Shown in pieces: positions 42,789 through 51,942 of a stretch of DNA of 64,000 nt. Within the stretch, counting starts at the first letter, position 1; each line of letters opens with the position of its first letter. The stretch lies in the NCBI RefSeq assembly GCF_029870285.1, contig NZ_JACSYA010000002.1, forward strand, positions 226,487-290,486, read 5' to 3'. Origin of the DNA: Delftia sp. PS-11 (GTDB taxonomy: Bacteria > Pseudomonadota > Gammaproteobacteria > Burkholderiales > Burkholderiaceae_C). The position numbers were made by a program, and so were the translations under genes. Under the pieces are notes generated by a model that was given only the letters and a program-made list of their open reading frames with translations, did no database searches and had not been told where the DNA came from.

Positions 42789-43508
42789 TCATGTGCGCGC
42801 CACGGCGCTGCCGCCGCCCGCGTGGCGCTGCAGCTGGTCCAGCAGCTGGGCACGCGATTCGGGCCACTCGCCGCTGCGCAGGCTGTACATGACGGTGTCG
42901 CGGATGGTGCCGTCGCGGCGCAGCGCATGGCCACGGATCACGCCGTCCTTTTTCGCGCCCAGGCGCTCGATGGCGCGCTGGCTGGCGAAGTTGAAGCAGT
43001 CCGTGCGCCAGCCCACCACATGGCAGGCCAGCGTGTCGAAGGCATGGCCCATGAGCATGAGCTTGGCCGAGGTGTTGACATGGGTGCGCTGCACGCTGCG
43101 CGCGTACCAGGTGTAGCCGATCTCCACGCGCCGCACTTCGGGCAGGATGTCGTGGTAGCTGCTGGTGCCCAGCACCTGGCCGCTGGCGTCATCGAGCACG
43201 GCGAAAGCAAAGCGCCTGCCCTGGCTGCGCTGCTCCAGCGCGGTCTCGATGTAGGCCAGCACCTCTGCGGGCTCGGGTGCCGAGGTCACGCGGATGCGCC
43301 ACAGCTCGCCGTCCTGCACGGCGGCACGCAGGCCTTCTTCGTGCGACAGGGCCAGCGGCTCCAGCCGCACGCCATTGAATCGCATGACCACGGGCTGCAC
43401 GAAGCCCTGCTGGGCCACGGCGCCGCCCACGGCCACGGTGCTCACCTGGCCCGTGATGGCCGGCACGCGGGCATCGCCGGCATGGTTGTGGTGTTCGTTA
43501 TGTCTCAT
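42789..43508 (-). CDS. GNAT-family N-acetyltransferase (RimJ/RimL-like)
   Basis: The 239-residue protein has a GNAT domain (about 40-215): VLGTSSYHDILPEVRRVEIGYTWYARSVQRTHVN spans strands and the acetyl-CoA loop, and FNFASQRAIERLGAKKDGVIRGH is the RimJ/L-type motif B region. It transfers acetyl from acetyl-CoA to a protein N-terminus or small amine. Met at about residue 42 (MRFNGVRL) is an alternative start. It lies between the MoxR and vWA genes, an unusual insertion that may indicate a substrate within that complex. Confidence 0.82.
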   Translation of the reverse strand: MRHNEHHNHAGDARVPAITGQVSTVAVGGAVAQQGFVQPVVMRFNGVRLEPLALSHEEGLRAAVQDGELWRIRVTSAPEPAEVLAYIETALEQRSQGRRFAFAVLDDASGQVLGTSSYHDILPEVRRVEIGYTWYARSVQRTHVNTSAKLMLMGHAFDTLACHVVGWRTDCFNFASQRAIERLGAKKDGVIRGHALRRDGTIRDTVMYSLRSGEWPESRAQLLDQLQRHAGGGSAVART

Positions 43509-43518
43509 GATGGCTGCC

Positions 43519-44361
43519 TCAACGGTTGCGCTGGTTCATCATGACCAGCTTCTCGAAAAGACTGACATCCTGCTCGTTCTTGAGCAGGGCGCCCACCAGG
43601 GGCGGCACGGCGACCTTGCCTTCGGCGGTCTGCAGCGACTCGACAGGAATCTCCTCGGCCACCAGCAGCTTGAGCCAGTCGATGAGTTCGCTGGTCGAGG
43701 GTTTTTTCTTCAGGCCGGGCAGGTTGCGCACGTCGTAGAAGACCTTCATCGCCGCCGACAGCAGCTCGGACTGCAGCTTCGGGAAATGCACGGCCACGAT
43801 CTGGCGCATGGTGTCGGCGTCGGGGAACTTGATGTAGTGGAAGAAGCAGCGGCGCAGGAAGGCGTCGGGCAGTTCCTTTTCATTGTTGGAGGTGATGAAG
43901 ACCAGGGGCCGGTGCCTGGCGCGGATCATCTCGCGCGTTTCGTAGCAGTAGAACTCCATGCGGTCGATCTCGCGCAGCAGATCGTTGGGGAATTCGATAT
44001 CGGCCTTGTCGATTTCGTCGATCAGCAGGGCCACGGGCCGGTCCGCCGTGAAGGCCTGCCACAGCACGCCCTTGACGATGTAGTTGTGGATGTCCTTGAC
44101 GCGCTCATCGCCCAGCTGCGAATCGCGCAGGCGGCTGACGGCGTCGTACTCGTACAGCCCCTGCTGTGCCTTGGTCGTGGACTTGATGTGCCACTGCAGC
44201 AGCGGCATGTCCAGCGCTGCGGCCACTTCCTCGGCCAGCATGGTCTTGCCCGTGCCAGGCTCTCCCTTGACCAGCAGCGGGCGCTGCAGCGTCGCGGCGG
44301 CATTGACCGCGAGCATCAAATCCTGGGTGGCGACGTAGTTCTCGGAACCTTGAAATTTCAT
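43519..44361 (-). CDS. MoxR-family AAA+ ATPase
   Basis: The 280-residue ATPase has Walker A GEPGTGKT (33-40), Walker B ALLIDEIDKAD near 112, sensor-1 FITSNNEKELPDAF near 155 and FLRRC as arginine finger. MoxR proteins act as chaperones with vWA partners. Gene order MoxR, acetyltransferase, vWA on one strand with 10 and 28 base gaps indicates an operon. Its promoter region is shared with the divergent cytochrome c4 gene. Confidence 0.9.
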   Translation of the reverse strand: MKFQGSENYVATQDLMLAVNAAATLQRPLLVKGEPGTGKTMLAEEVAAALDMPLLQWHIKSTTKAQQGLYEYDAVSRLRDSQLGDERVKDIHNYIVKGVLWQAFTADRPVALLIDEIDKADIEFPNDLLREIDRMEFYCYETREMIRARHRPLVFITSNNEKELPDAFLRRCFFHYIKFPDADTMRQIVAVHFPKLQSELLSAAMKVFYDVRNLPGLKKKPSTSELIDWLKLLVAEEIPVESLQTAEGKVAVPPLVGALLKNEQDVSLFEKLVMMNQRNR

Positions 44362-44479
44362 GGGCGGTATCAGCGTAAGTATTGATGGGTGCCCGGACGG
44401 CGACTGCCATAATTGATTGCGCTAGCTTGCAAGCATTGGGGCATCCGTCAGAACTCTCTTGAAGGATTGTGCGCGCAAA

Positions 44480-45154
44480 ATGATAAAAAATTTGACCACG
44501 GTATTGGCGCTGGCTGTCGCATCTGTGACCTCCCCGGTACAGGCCCAGCCAGTCAAGGGTGACGCCAAGGCAGGCGAGGGCAAGATCGCCATGTGCATAG
44601 GATGCCACGGCATCCAGGGCTATCAGGCCAGCTTCCCCGAGGTGTACAAGGTGCCCAAGATCTCGGGCCAGGGCGCGCCCTATATCGTGGCTGCGCTGCA
44701 GGCCTACCAGAAGGGCGAGCGCCGCCACCCCACCATGCGCGGCATTGCCGAATCCCTGTCCGAGCAGGACATGGCCGATATCGCGGCCTACTACGCCGGG
44801 CATGGCAATGCCCAGGCCGCCGGGGCCCAGCCCCGCGAGCCCGGCACCCAGGTCGCGGCCCTGCTGCAAAAAGGCGCCTGCGTGTCCTGCCACGGCCAGG
44901 GCTTTGCCAAGCCCATCGATCCGTCCTACCCGAAGGTGGCCGGCCAGTACGCCGACTACCTGTACTCCGCCCTCAAGTCCTACAAGACCGAAGGCAATGC
45001 CAGCGTCGGGCGCAGCAACGGTGTGATGGGCGGCATTGCCAGGCAGTTCACCAACAGCGAACTCAAGGCGCTGGCGAACTACATCGGCAGCCTCGAAGGC
45101 GAACTGCAGACGCTGCCGCAGCCGCATTTCCGGCTGGGCCAGAAGGCGCAGTAG
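44480..45154 (+). CDS. Cytochrome c4 (dihaem)
   Basis: The 224-residue exported protein has a signal peptide (about 1-22, ending VQA) and two c-type haem sites, CIGCH (Cys39, Cys42, His43) and CVSCH near 139, each followed by a Met-containing segment for the sixth ligand. Duplicated cytochrome c domains are typical of c4, which donates electrons to terminal oxidases. Start taken at ATG 44480; TTG 44459 is in frame. Divergent from the MoxR gene. Probably feeds the oxidase encoded at 52-57 kb; inference. Confidence 0.9.
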   Translation: MIKNLTTVLALAVASVTSPVQAQPVKGDAKAGEGKIAMCIGCHGIQGYQASFPEVYKVPKISGQGAPYIVAALQAYQKGERRHPTMRGIAESLSEQDMADIAAYYAGHGNAQAAGAQPREPGTQVAALLQKGACVSCHGQGFAKPIDPSYPKVAGQYADYLYSALKSYKTEGNASVGRSNGVMGGIARQFTNSELKALANYIGSLEGELQTLPQPHFRLGQKAQ

Positions 45155-45169
45155 TCCGCTGCACCGTGA

Positions 45170-45204
45170 AAAGACAAAGCCCGTTGGCACGGGCTTTGTC
45201 TTTT
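45170..45204. terminator. Bidirectional intrinsic terminator
   Basis: A-rich arm AAAGACAAAGCCCG, loop TTGGCA, and CGGGCTTTGTCTTT then T: 14-bp stem with T-rich ends on both strands, between the convergent cytochrome c4 and DUF1841 genes. Confidence 0.9.
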
Positions 45205-45226
45205 GCGCAGGGCGGGTGGCGAAGGG

Positions 45227-45691
45227 TCAACGCGATGCGTTGCCCGTGGCCTTGGCGCCATCGCTCGTGGCGCGGCGCTGTACGGCGGCGATATAGGCCT
45301 CGCCATCCGGCGGACGGCCCGAGCGCTGGCTTTCCCAGAGCATCTGGCCCAGGCATTCCATGGTGGCGTGGTGGGCATCGTGCAGCGAGTCCAGGCGCCG
45401 GCTCAGCAGCTCCACCGCCTGGCGGATGCCGCGCGGCTGGTCGATGCTGCACTGCTCGCTGATGGACAGGTGCATGGACAGGTGCAGGAAAGGATTGGTC
45501 ACGCCCGGCGTGGCATCGTAGTTGCGCAGCAGGGCCGCGTCCACGTCGGCGAGGTCGTCGAAGTATTCGGGATGCTCGGCAATCCAGAGGCTGGCCAGCG
45601 TCTCGATGGCCTCCATCGGCGCGCCGCTGAGCATCTTGGTGCGCACGCCACAGAAAAAGCGCCGCACATCGGCTTGGGTGGGGTTGAACAT
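45227..45691 (-). CDS. DUF1841-family protein
   Basis: The 154-residue helical protein starts MFNPTQADVRRFF and contains NPFLHLSMHLSISEQ near 80, a hallmark of DUF1841, widespread in betaproteobacteria and of unknown function. Start at ATG 45691. It lies downstream of the Kef-type antiporter gene by about 75 bases on the same strand, possibly co-transcribed. Confidence 0.85.
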   Translation of the reverse strand: MFNPTQADVRRFFCGVRTKMLSGAPMEAIETLASLWIAEHPEYFDDLADVDAALLRNYDATPGVTNPFLHLSMHLSISEQCSIDQPRGIRQAVELLSRRLDSLHDAHHATMECLGQMLWESQRSGRPPDGEAYIAAVQRRATSDGAKATGNASR

Positions 45692-45766
45692 GGTGGCGCG
45701 CAGCGTAGCACGCAGTCCATGTTCACGGGGCCGCAAGGACTTTGGCGTGCGCCAGGGCAGCAATGG

Positions 45767-47614
45767 TCAGCCCTGGGTGTCGGCCTGCTGCGCCTCCTGC
45801 CGTTCCTTGGCCATCTGCTCGACCAGTTGCTGGCGGCCCTGCCGGGCAACGGCAATGAGCTGGGCCTCGTCCTTGTGGTGCGGATACATGCGTTCGGCCA
45901 GCGCGATGTTGTGCTCCCGGAAGCGGTTTGCCATGCGCAGCGCCTCGGCCGGGCTCTGGCCCATGCATTCCAGCACGGTGCGCGCCGAGGACAGACTGGA
46001 CTCGAATACTTCGCGCTGTGCATGCAGCACGCCCAGGTCGCGCAACTGGTACCAGTGGGCCAGGTCGCGCGCCCGGGCCACGATCTCCAGGTGCGGGAAA
46101 TGCTTGCGCACCCGCTCGGCGATCTTCACCGACTGCTCCGGCGAGTCCACGGCGATGACCAGCACGCGGGCCTTGCCGGCACCGGCGATGCGCAGCAGGT
46201 CCATGCGTGTGGCGTCGCCGAAGAACACCCGGTAGCCGAAGGTGTGGGCCACTTCCAGCATTTCCACGCTGTGGTCGAGGATGGTGGCGGGAATGCCCTG
46301 GGCCAGCAGCACGCGCGCCACGATCTGGCCGTAGCGGCCAAAGCCTGCAATGATGATTTGCGCTTCCTGCGGCTCGGTGATTTCGTGGGCCTTGGCGGCC
46401 TGTCCTGCCGCGTCGCCCTGGCAGTCCTTCATGTCGGCAAAGCGCCTCAGCAGCAGCCGGTCCAGCAGCACCAGCAGCAGCGGGCCCAGCAGCATGGACA
46501 GGGCTACGGCGGCCACCAGCATGGATGAGATGCTGTGGTGGAACACCTTGTACTGCGCTGCCGTCTGGAACACCACGAAGGCGAATTCGCCGCCCTGCGC
46601 CAGCAGCAGCGTGAACACGGGGCGCTCGCGCCAGGGCAGGCCCATCACGCGCGCCAGGCCATACAGCATGGCGGCCTTGAGTGCCAGAAAGCCCAGCACC
46701 ATGGCCGCCATGGCCCAGGGCGCGCGCAGCAGCACGCCGAAGTCGATGCTCATGCCCACGGCCATGAAGAACAGGCCCAGCAGCAGGCCCTTGAAGGGCT
46801 CGATGTTGGTCTCCAGCTCGCTGCGGTACTCGCTGTCGGCCAGCAGCACGCCCGCAAGGAAGGCGCCCAGCGCCATGGACAGTCCCACCTGCACCATGAG
46901 CATGGCGATGCCCACGACCAGCAGCAGCGAGGTGGCCGTGAAAATCTCGGGCGTGCGGCTGCGCGCGATCCAGCGCAGCAGGGGGCGCAGCAGCAGCCGG
47001 CCGCCGATGACTACGGCCGCGATGGTGCCGACAGTCTTGAGCACCTGCAGCCACAGGTGGCTGTCGGCATGGGTGCCGTGCGCAGCCTTGACGGCTCCCA
47101 GGATGGGGATCAGCGCCAGGATGGGAATGGCCGCCACGTCCTGGAACAGCAGAATGGAAAAGCCGGCCTGCCCGCTGGGCGTGCGCATCAGGTTGCGCTC
47201 TGCCATGACCTGCAGGCTGATGGCCGTGGATGACAGCGCCAGCCCCATGCCGGCAATCAGGCTCACGCGCCATGAAAAACCAAAGGCCCAGGCGGCCAGG
47301 AACAGCACCCCCGTGCAGACCAGCATCTGGGCCATGCCCCAGCCCAGGATGGGCCTGCGCATCTCCCACAGCCGGCTCGGCTGCAGCTCCAGCCCGATCA
47401 CGAAGAGCATCAGCACCACGCCGAATTCGGCGAAATGCAGGATGTCGTCCACATTGCTGACCAGGGACAGGCCCCAGGGCCCCATGGCAATGCCCGCGCC
47501 CAGGTAGCCGATGATGGCGCCCAGCCCCAGGGCGCGTGCGAGGGGCACGGCCAGCACGGCTGCGGTGAGGTAGATGAAGCCGTAGCTGAGCCAGATGGGG
47601 GCGCTGTGTTCCAT
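45767..47614 (-). CDS. Kef-type K+/H+ antiporter (CPA2 family)
   Basis: The 615-residue inner-membrane protein has about 12 membrane segments (1-385) with the CPA2 motifs GYLGAGIAMGPWGL, FGVVLMLFVIGLEL and QDVAAIP, and a cytosolic RCK/TrkA-N domain (about 410-530, IIIAGFGRYGQIVARVL nucleotide fold). It resembles KefB/KefC/YbaL exporters of K+ in exchange for H+, with nucleotide or thiol-conjugate control. A short charged tail ends in a Gln-rich stretch. ATG 47614; no KefF/KefG partner is adjacent. Confidence 0.9.
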   Translation of the reverse strand: MEHSAPIWLSYGFIYLTAAVLAVPLARALGLGAIIGYLGAGIAMGPWGLSLVSNVDDILHFAEFGVVLMLFVIGLELQPSRLWEMRRPILGWGMAQMLVCTGVLFLAAWAFGFSWRVSLIAGMGLALSSTAISLQVMAERNLMRTPSGQAGFSILLFQDVAAIPILALIPILGAVKAAHGTHADSHLWLQVLKTVGTIAAVVIGGRLLLRPLLRWIARSRTPEIFTATSLLLVVGIAMLMVQVGLSMALGAFLAGVLLADSEYRSELETNIEPFKGLLLGLFFMAVGMSIDFGVLLRAPWAMAAMVLGFLALKAAMLYGLARVMGLPWRERPVFTLLLAQGGEFAFVVFQTAAQYKVFHHSISSMLVAAVALSMLLGPLLLVLLDRLLLRRFADMKDCQGDAAGQAAKAHEITEPQEAQIIIAGFGRYGQIVARVLLAQGIPATILDHSVEMLEVAHTFGYRVFFGDATRMDLLRIAGAGKARVLVIAVDSPEQSVKIAERVRKHFPHLEIVARARDLAHWYQLRDLGVLHAQREVFESSLSSARTVLECMGQSPAEALRMANRFREHNIALAERMYPHHKDEAQLIAVARQGRQQLVEQMAKERQEAQQADTQG

Positions 47615-47812
47615 GGGTGTCGTAGGTTCTTGGAGTGGTGTTTACCCGGAGATGATTGATTGTGTCACTCTCATGGCTGGGTCAGTTTTCTGACAGGATG
47701 AAAAGTGCCACCGAATGCTTCAGCGTCCCTGCCGGCTTTGTCCTGCCAGCGCACCGGATCGGCGCGGCGGTTTTAAGATGGCGGGCTGCTGTCTATTTTT
47801 AAGGTGTTTGGC

Positions 47813-48442
47813 ATGGATTGGCATACATGGCTGGCGTACTTTGTGGCCTGCTGGATCATTGCGGTTTCTCCAGGCTCGGGGGCCGTGCTGTCCATGAGCC
47901 ATGGACTGTCCTATGGCGTGCGCAAGAGCAGCGCCACCATCTTCGGCCTGCAGTTGGGGCTGCTGACGATCTTGCTGATCGCGGGGGCGGGCGTGGGCTC
48001 GCTGCTGCTGGCTTCCGAGTGGGCGTTCAATGCCGTCAAGATCGTGGGCGCCTGCTACCTCATCTATCTGGGCATCAGCCAGTGGCGCTCGGGCGCCGCG
48101 CCGCTGGCTACCCAGGAGTCCATGCCGCAGCTCAGCGTGCGACGGCGCGTTCTCACAGGCTTTCTGACCAACGCCACCAATCCCAAGGGCATCATTTTCA
48201 TGGTGGCCGTGCTGCCCCAGTTCATGAGCGCCAGCCGTCCGCTGTGGCTGCAGCTGCTGATTCTGGCTGCCACCATGCTGGCGGTGGACACCATGGTCAT
48301 GCACGGCTATGCCGCCAGCGCCAGCGCGCTGCGCAATTTCATGCGCAGCGCCCGTGCCGTGCGCGGCCAGAACCGCGTCTTCGGCGCCTTGCTGATGGCG
48401 GTGGGTACGGGCCTGTTCTTTGTGCAGCGCGCCGCGAAGTAG
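47813..48442 (+). CDS. LysE/RhtB-family amino-acid exporter
   Basis: The 209-residue protein has six hydrophobic segments and the family start WIIAVSPGSGAVLSMSHGLSYG (motif PGP-like at 20-25 followed by G-x-R), plus NPKGIIFMVAVLPQF near 125. It exports amino acids such as homoserine, threonine or analogues with the proton gradient. ATG 47813 is preferred over GTG 47804; AAGG lies eight bases upstream. Upstream 198 bases separate it from the divergent antiporter gene. Confidence 0.88.
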   Translation: MDWHTWLAYFVACWIIAVSPGSGAVLSMSHGLSYGVRKSSATIFGLQLGLLTILLIAGAGVGSLLLASEWAFNAVKIVGACYLIYLGISQWRSGAAPLATQESMPQLSVRRRVLTGFLTNATNPKGIIFMVAVLPQFMSASRPLWLQLLILAATMLAVDTMVMHGYAASASALRNFMRSARAVRGQNRVFGALLMAVGTGLFFVQRAAK

Positions 48443-48507
48443 CGGTTTCCCCTAGCCTGTCGCGCGTCCGACATCGTGCGCGCGCCAGCGGCCTCTACAG
48501 TGGGGCC

Positions 48508-48972
48508 ATGAAAACCTTCAGCTCCTATTCCGAGGTGCGCGCCTGCATCGGGCAGGAAGTCGCCGTCAGCGACTGGATCACCATCACCCAGCAGCAGGTC
48601 CAGCTGTTTGCCGATGCGACTGGCGATCAGCAGTGGATCCATGTGGACCCCGAGCGCGCGGCCCAGGGGCCGTTCGGTGCCCCTATCGCCCACGGCTTTC
48701 TGACGCTGTCCCTGATTCCGCAGTTCTTCCAAAGCTGCTTTCGCATCGAGGGTGCCCGAATGGGCGTCAACTACGGCCTCAACCGCGTGCGCTTCACCGC
48801 GCCCGTTCCTGTCGGCAGCCGCCTGCGCGCGCGCCTGACGCTGCAGCAGGCCGAGCCCATCGAGCCCGAGGGCCTGCAGATGACCTGGCTGGTGACCGTG
48901 GAGCGCGAGGGCGCGGACAAGCCGGTGTGCGTGGCGGAGTCCGTGGCCCGCAACTACGGCGCGGCGGCCTGA
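48508..48972 (+). CDS. MaoC-like dehydratase ((R)-enoyl-CoA hydratase type)
   Basis: The 154-residue hot-dog-fold protein has the hydratase-2 motif FADATGDQQWIHVDPERA (about 34-51) with Asp and His as catalytic pair, and FGAPIAHGFLTLSL near 57-70. It hydrates trans-2-enoyl-CoA to (R)-3-hydroxyacyl-CoA, supplying or draining PHA or fatty-acid pools. A -10-like TACAGT is just upstream of ATG 48508. It is followed by a terminator. Confidence 0.88.
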   Translation: MKTFSSYSEVRACIGQEVAVSDWITITQQQVQLFADATGDQQWIHVDPERAAQGPFGAPIAHGFLTLSLIPQFFQSCFRIEGARMGVNYGLNRVRFTAPVPVGSRLRARLTLQQAEPIEPEGLQMTWLVTVEREGADKPVCVAESVARNYGAAA

Positions 48973-48978
48973 ACGAAA

Positions 48979-49005
48979 AAGCCCGCAGGCAGTGCCTGCG
49001 GGCTT
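48979..49005. terminator. Terminator hairpin after maoC gene
   Basis: AAGCCCGCAGGCA and TGCCTGCGGGCTT form a 13-bp near-perfect palindrome seven bases after the stop, preceded by A-run CGAAAAA, so it could serve both converging transcripts. Confidence 0.85.
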
Positions 49006-49034
49006 GGCTGTGCACAGGCCGTGGCTTTGGCAGC

Positions 49035-49340
49035 TCAGGCGCCGAAGTCCAGCTTGCCTGCGCGCTCGGCGGCAGCCGCTTCCTGGCGCACCTGCTCGCG
49101 GCTCAGGGTGGAGGCGGCCGTGTTCTGGGCCGGCTGGTAGCCTTCACCGACAGACAGCAGCGTGCCATTGGCCTGTGCCGCCTTCAGGTCAGCGATGACC
49201 TGTGCGCGGGTCAGCGTGCTCTGGGTCTGCACTTCAGGCGGGTAGCTGCTGTTTTCGGCGAAATCGAAACCAGCGGCCTGTGCGGCAGCGGCGGAGACGG
49301 TGAGCGCGGCAATGATGGCAAAACGGCGGGTGTTTTTCAT
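49035..49340 (-). CDS. Secreted DUF4148-family protein
   Basis: The 101-residue protein has a signal peptide (about 1-22, cleaved after AQA) and the DUF4148 pattern LTRAQVIADLKAAQANG and LSREQVRQEAAAAERAGKLDFG. Small exported proteins of this family are numerous in Burkholderiales; function unknown. AAAGGACTGAATC upstream of ATG gives the ribosome site. Confidence 0.88.
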   Translation of the reverse strand: MKNTRRFAIIAALTVSAAAAQAAGFDFAENSSYPPEVQTQSTLTRAQVIADLKAAQANGTLLSVGEGYQPAQNTAASTLSREQVRQEAAAAERAGKLDFGA

Positions 49341-49517
49341 GATTCAGTCCTTTGCTTTTGGTTCTGGGACAGGGCGTTCCTTGCGGAGATCGCTTGGTAA
49401 CGGAGAGCCCATGGATCAAATGTAGGATCGAACGGAACTGGGAAAAACCCTCGGATTGGCAATGCGCTTTTTCAGTCTTTGAAACAATCGGCCCGGAACT
49501 TCTGCTGTCCTGCGCGC

Positions 49518-49997
49518 TCATGTGGGCAACGCGGCTCCGGCAAAGCCCTGCTGGCGCCAGGCCTCGAAGACGGTGACGGCCACAGCATTGGACAGGTTGA
49601 GGCTGCGCTGTCCCGGCAGCATGGGCAGGCGCAGGCGCTGCTGTGGCGGGAACTGCTCGCGTACCTCGGGCGGCAGCCCCTTGCTTTCCGCGCCGAAGAC
49701 CAGCCAGTCTCCGGGCGCGAAAGCGATGGCGTGCGCCGGGCTGCTGCTGTGGGTGGTCATGGCGAACATGCGCTCCCGGTCGGGGCTGCAGTCTTGCAAA
49801 AAAGCGGCCCAGTCGGCATGGCGCCGCACGGGTGCGTATTCGTGGTAGTCGAGGCCGGCCCGGCGCATGAGGCGGTCTTCCATCGAAAAGCCCAGCGGCT
49901 CGATCAGGTGCAGGCTGCAGCCCGTGTTGGCGGCCAGGCGGATCACATTGCCGGTGTTGGGCGGAATCTCCGGCGCGACGAGAACGATATTGAACAT
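49518..49997 (-). CDS. trmL: tRNA (cytidine/uridine-34 2'-O)-methyltransferase
   Basis: The 159-residue SPOUT protein has the TrmL pattern: MFNIVLVAPEIPPNTGNVIRL at the start, LVFGAESKGLP near 103 and the trefoil-knot end LPMLPGQRSLNLSNAVAV near 128. It methylates the wobble nucleotide of tRNA-Leu isoacceptors with SAM. ATG 49997. The comF gene follows upstream on the same strand, 34 bases away, so an operon is likely. Confidence 0.93.
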   Translation of the reverse strand: MFNIVLVAPEIPPNTGNVIRLAANTGCSLHLIEPLGFSMEDRLMRRAGLDYHEYAPVRRHADWAAFLQDCSPDRERMFAMTTHSSSPAHAIAFAPGDWLVFGAESKGLPPEVREQFPPQQRLRLPMLPGQRSLNLSNAVAVTVFEAWRQQGFAGAALPT

Positions 49998-50031
49998 GGT
50001 GGGCCGTATTGTCTCGCGGCCACGGACCGCG

Positions 50032-50814
50032 CTACAGCGGCGTGCGGGCCAGCACCAGTGCGCCGACTTCTGCGGCGCCTGCCCTGCGAAGGCATTGGGC
50101 CAGCGCATGCAGGCTGGCGCCGGTGGTCATGACATCGTCGAGCAGCAGCAGCCGGCGGCCTTCGATGCGGCTGCGCTGGTCCGGCGCAACGGCAAAGGCC
50201 GAGCGCAAGTGGCGCAGGCGCTGCGCGCGTGCAAGGTCATGCTGCGGTGTGCCGGTATGCCTGCGCTCTGCGGCCGCAGCGAGTATCTGTACCGGCTGCT
50301 GGCGCGCCAGGGCCCTGGCCAGCAGCAGCGTCTGGTGAAAGCCGCGCTCGCACAGCCGTTGCGGCGACAGCGGCATGGGCACCAGCGCATCGCACCTGGC
50401 CAGCTGTTCACATGCCTGCGGCGATTGCAGCATCAGCGCAGCCAGGCTGCGTGCCAGCCCTGTGTCGCCACGGAATTTGAAGTCGGCGATGACCCTGTGC
50501 CACGGGTAGGCGTAGTCCACGGCCGCCAGGCAGATGGAAAGCGGCGCAGGGCCGCGCAGGCAGGCGCCGCAGACCTTCACGCCAGCCGGCACGGCGATGG
50601 CGCACAGCTGGCAGCGCGGCGTGGCCGTGGCCCAGCGGGCGCAGCAGTCTGCGCACAGCCGGCGCGCCGGCCAGCGGCTGCAGACAGCGCACTGGCTGGG
50701 CAGGGCGTCGATGAGGCCGTCCAGCGCCCGACGCATCGGCTCGCAACGCAGCGGCGCCCGACGCTTCGGCGCCCGACGCCCCTGCGAAAGCCATGTCGCG
50801 GGCAGGTTGGGCAT
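50032..50814 (-). CDS. ComF-family phosphoribosyltransferase-like protein
   Basis: The 260-residue protein has a Cys-rich N-terminal zinc-binding part (CAVC, CADC, CQLC, CGAC between about 42 and 85) and a PRTase domain with the PRPP motif LLLLDDVMTTGASL near 220. ComF proteins are linked to DNA uptake. Start uncertain: Met at residue 27 is an alternative, and the first 26 codons contain short repeats of CGGCGCCCGACGC. Divergent from the methyltransferase gene. Confidence 0.85.
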   Translation of the reverse strand: MPNLPATWLSQGRRAPKRRAPLRCEPMRRALDGLIDALPSQCAVCSRWPARRLCADCCARWATATPRCQLCAIAVPAGVKVCGACLRGPAPLSICLAAVDYAYPWHRVIADFKFRGDTGLARSLAALMLQSPQACEQLARCDALVPMPLSPQRLCERGFHQTLLLARALARQQPVQILAAAAERRHTGTPQHDLARAQRLRHLRSAFAVAPDQRSRIEGRRLLLLDDVMTTGASLHALAQCLRRAGAAEVGALVLARTPL

Positions 50815-50907
50815 GGAGTCAATATACTCGCGCCGCGCAAGGCTGCTTGCTTGGCACTCCGGGCCGTGCGCGCATGCCTTTCACGGAGCTGCCTGCACAG
50901 TCACGCT

Positions 50908-51810
50908 ATGTCCCACGAGTTGCCCCCCACCATCGATCCCGCCGCAGCCTCGCGCTGGCAGCGCGCCGTGCCAGCCGCGTCGCCCTGGCTGCACGAGGAG
51001 GTGGCAAGGCGCATGCAGGAGCGGCTGGACTGGATCGTCAAGCCGCCCCGCAGCTGGTGCCACTGGGAGCCGGTGCGTGGCGGCCTGCAGGCCCATGGCC
51101 TGCTGCGCCAGCGCTATCCCAAGGCGGCATGCCAGGTGGCCGAGTCCACGCCTGCCCATGAGTCTGCTGCCCGTGCGCAGCTGGGGGAGCGCTGGTGGCA
51201 GCCAGCGCGCTGGAGCGATGCCGGCACGCGCTTTGGCATGCCTGCGCCCGCCAGCGTGGACATGCTGTGGGCCAACATGGCCCTGCACCATTGCCCTGAT
51301 CCACAGGCACTGATCGGGCGCTGGCACCAGGCGCTGTCGGTCGATGGCTATGTCATGTTTTCCTGCCTGGGGCCGGACACGCTGCGCGAGCTGCATGCGC
51401 TGTATGCCCGGCTGGGATGGCCTGCGCCGGGCCAGTCCTTCACCGACATGCACGACTGGGGCGACATGCTGGTGCATGCCGGCTTCAGCGAGCCTGTCAT
51501 GGACATGGAGCACATCACGCTGACCTTCGCCACGCCCGAACGCCTGCTGCAGGAGCTGCGCGAGCTGGGGCGCAACCTGCATCCGCAGCGCTTTGCGGCC
51601 CTGCGCGGCCGGCGCTGGCAGCAGGCGCTGCACGATGCCCTGCGCGAGCAGCTGGCAGGCCCCGACGGGCAGCTGTCGCTGACCTTCGAGATCGTCTACG
51701 GACACGCCTACAAGCCGCAGCCACGGGTGCGCCTGGAGTCCCACAGCGCGGTGTCGCTGGACGATATGCGCAGCATGCTGCGCCAGCCGCGCAACGCGGG
51801 TTTGCGATAG
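50908..51810 (+). CDS. SAM-dependent methyltransferase (BioC-like)
   Basis: The 300-residue protein has a class I methyltransferase core: MLWANMALHHCPDP near 113-126 and the end-of-strand FSCLGPDTLRELHALY near 153, which resembles BioC. The usual glycine-rich motif I is weak: the N-terminal part has WCHWEPVRGGL in its place, so SAM binding could be altered. BioC methylates malonyl-ACP at the start of biotin synthesis; no other bio genes are near. Start ATG 50908; the longer frame upstream overlaps comF. Confidence 0.75.
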   Translation: MSHELPPTIDPAAASRWQRAVPAASPWLHEEVARRMQERLDWIVKPPRSWCHWEPVRGGLQAHGLLRQRYPKAACQVAESTPAHESAARAQLGERWWQPARWSDAGTRFGMPAPASVDMLWANMALHHCPDPQALIGRWHQALSVDGYVMFSCLGPDTLRELHALYARLGWPAPGQSFTDMHDWGDMLVHAGFSEPVMDMEHITLTFATPERLLQELRELGRNLHPQRFAALRGRRWQQALHDALREQLAGPDGQLSLTFEIVYGHAYKPQPRVRLESHSAVSLDDMRSMLRQPRNAGLR

Positions 51811-51942
51811 CCTGGATGTCGCTTTCCGGTCATTGATTCAAAACAAAGCCGCCTACAATTTCCCCAGCAACCGCTTTTCCTGCGGCCCCCTCTCCTGGCC
51901 AGGGAAAAGACCAGCGGCCCGCAGGCCGCAAGGGGAGAAAAC

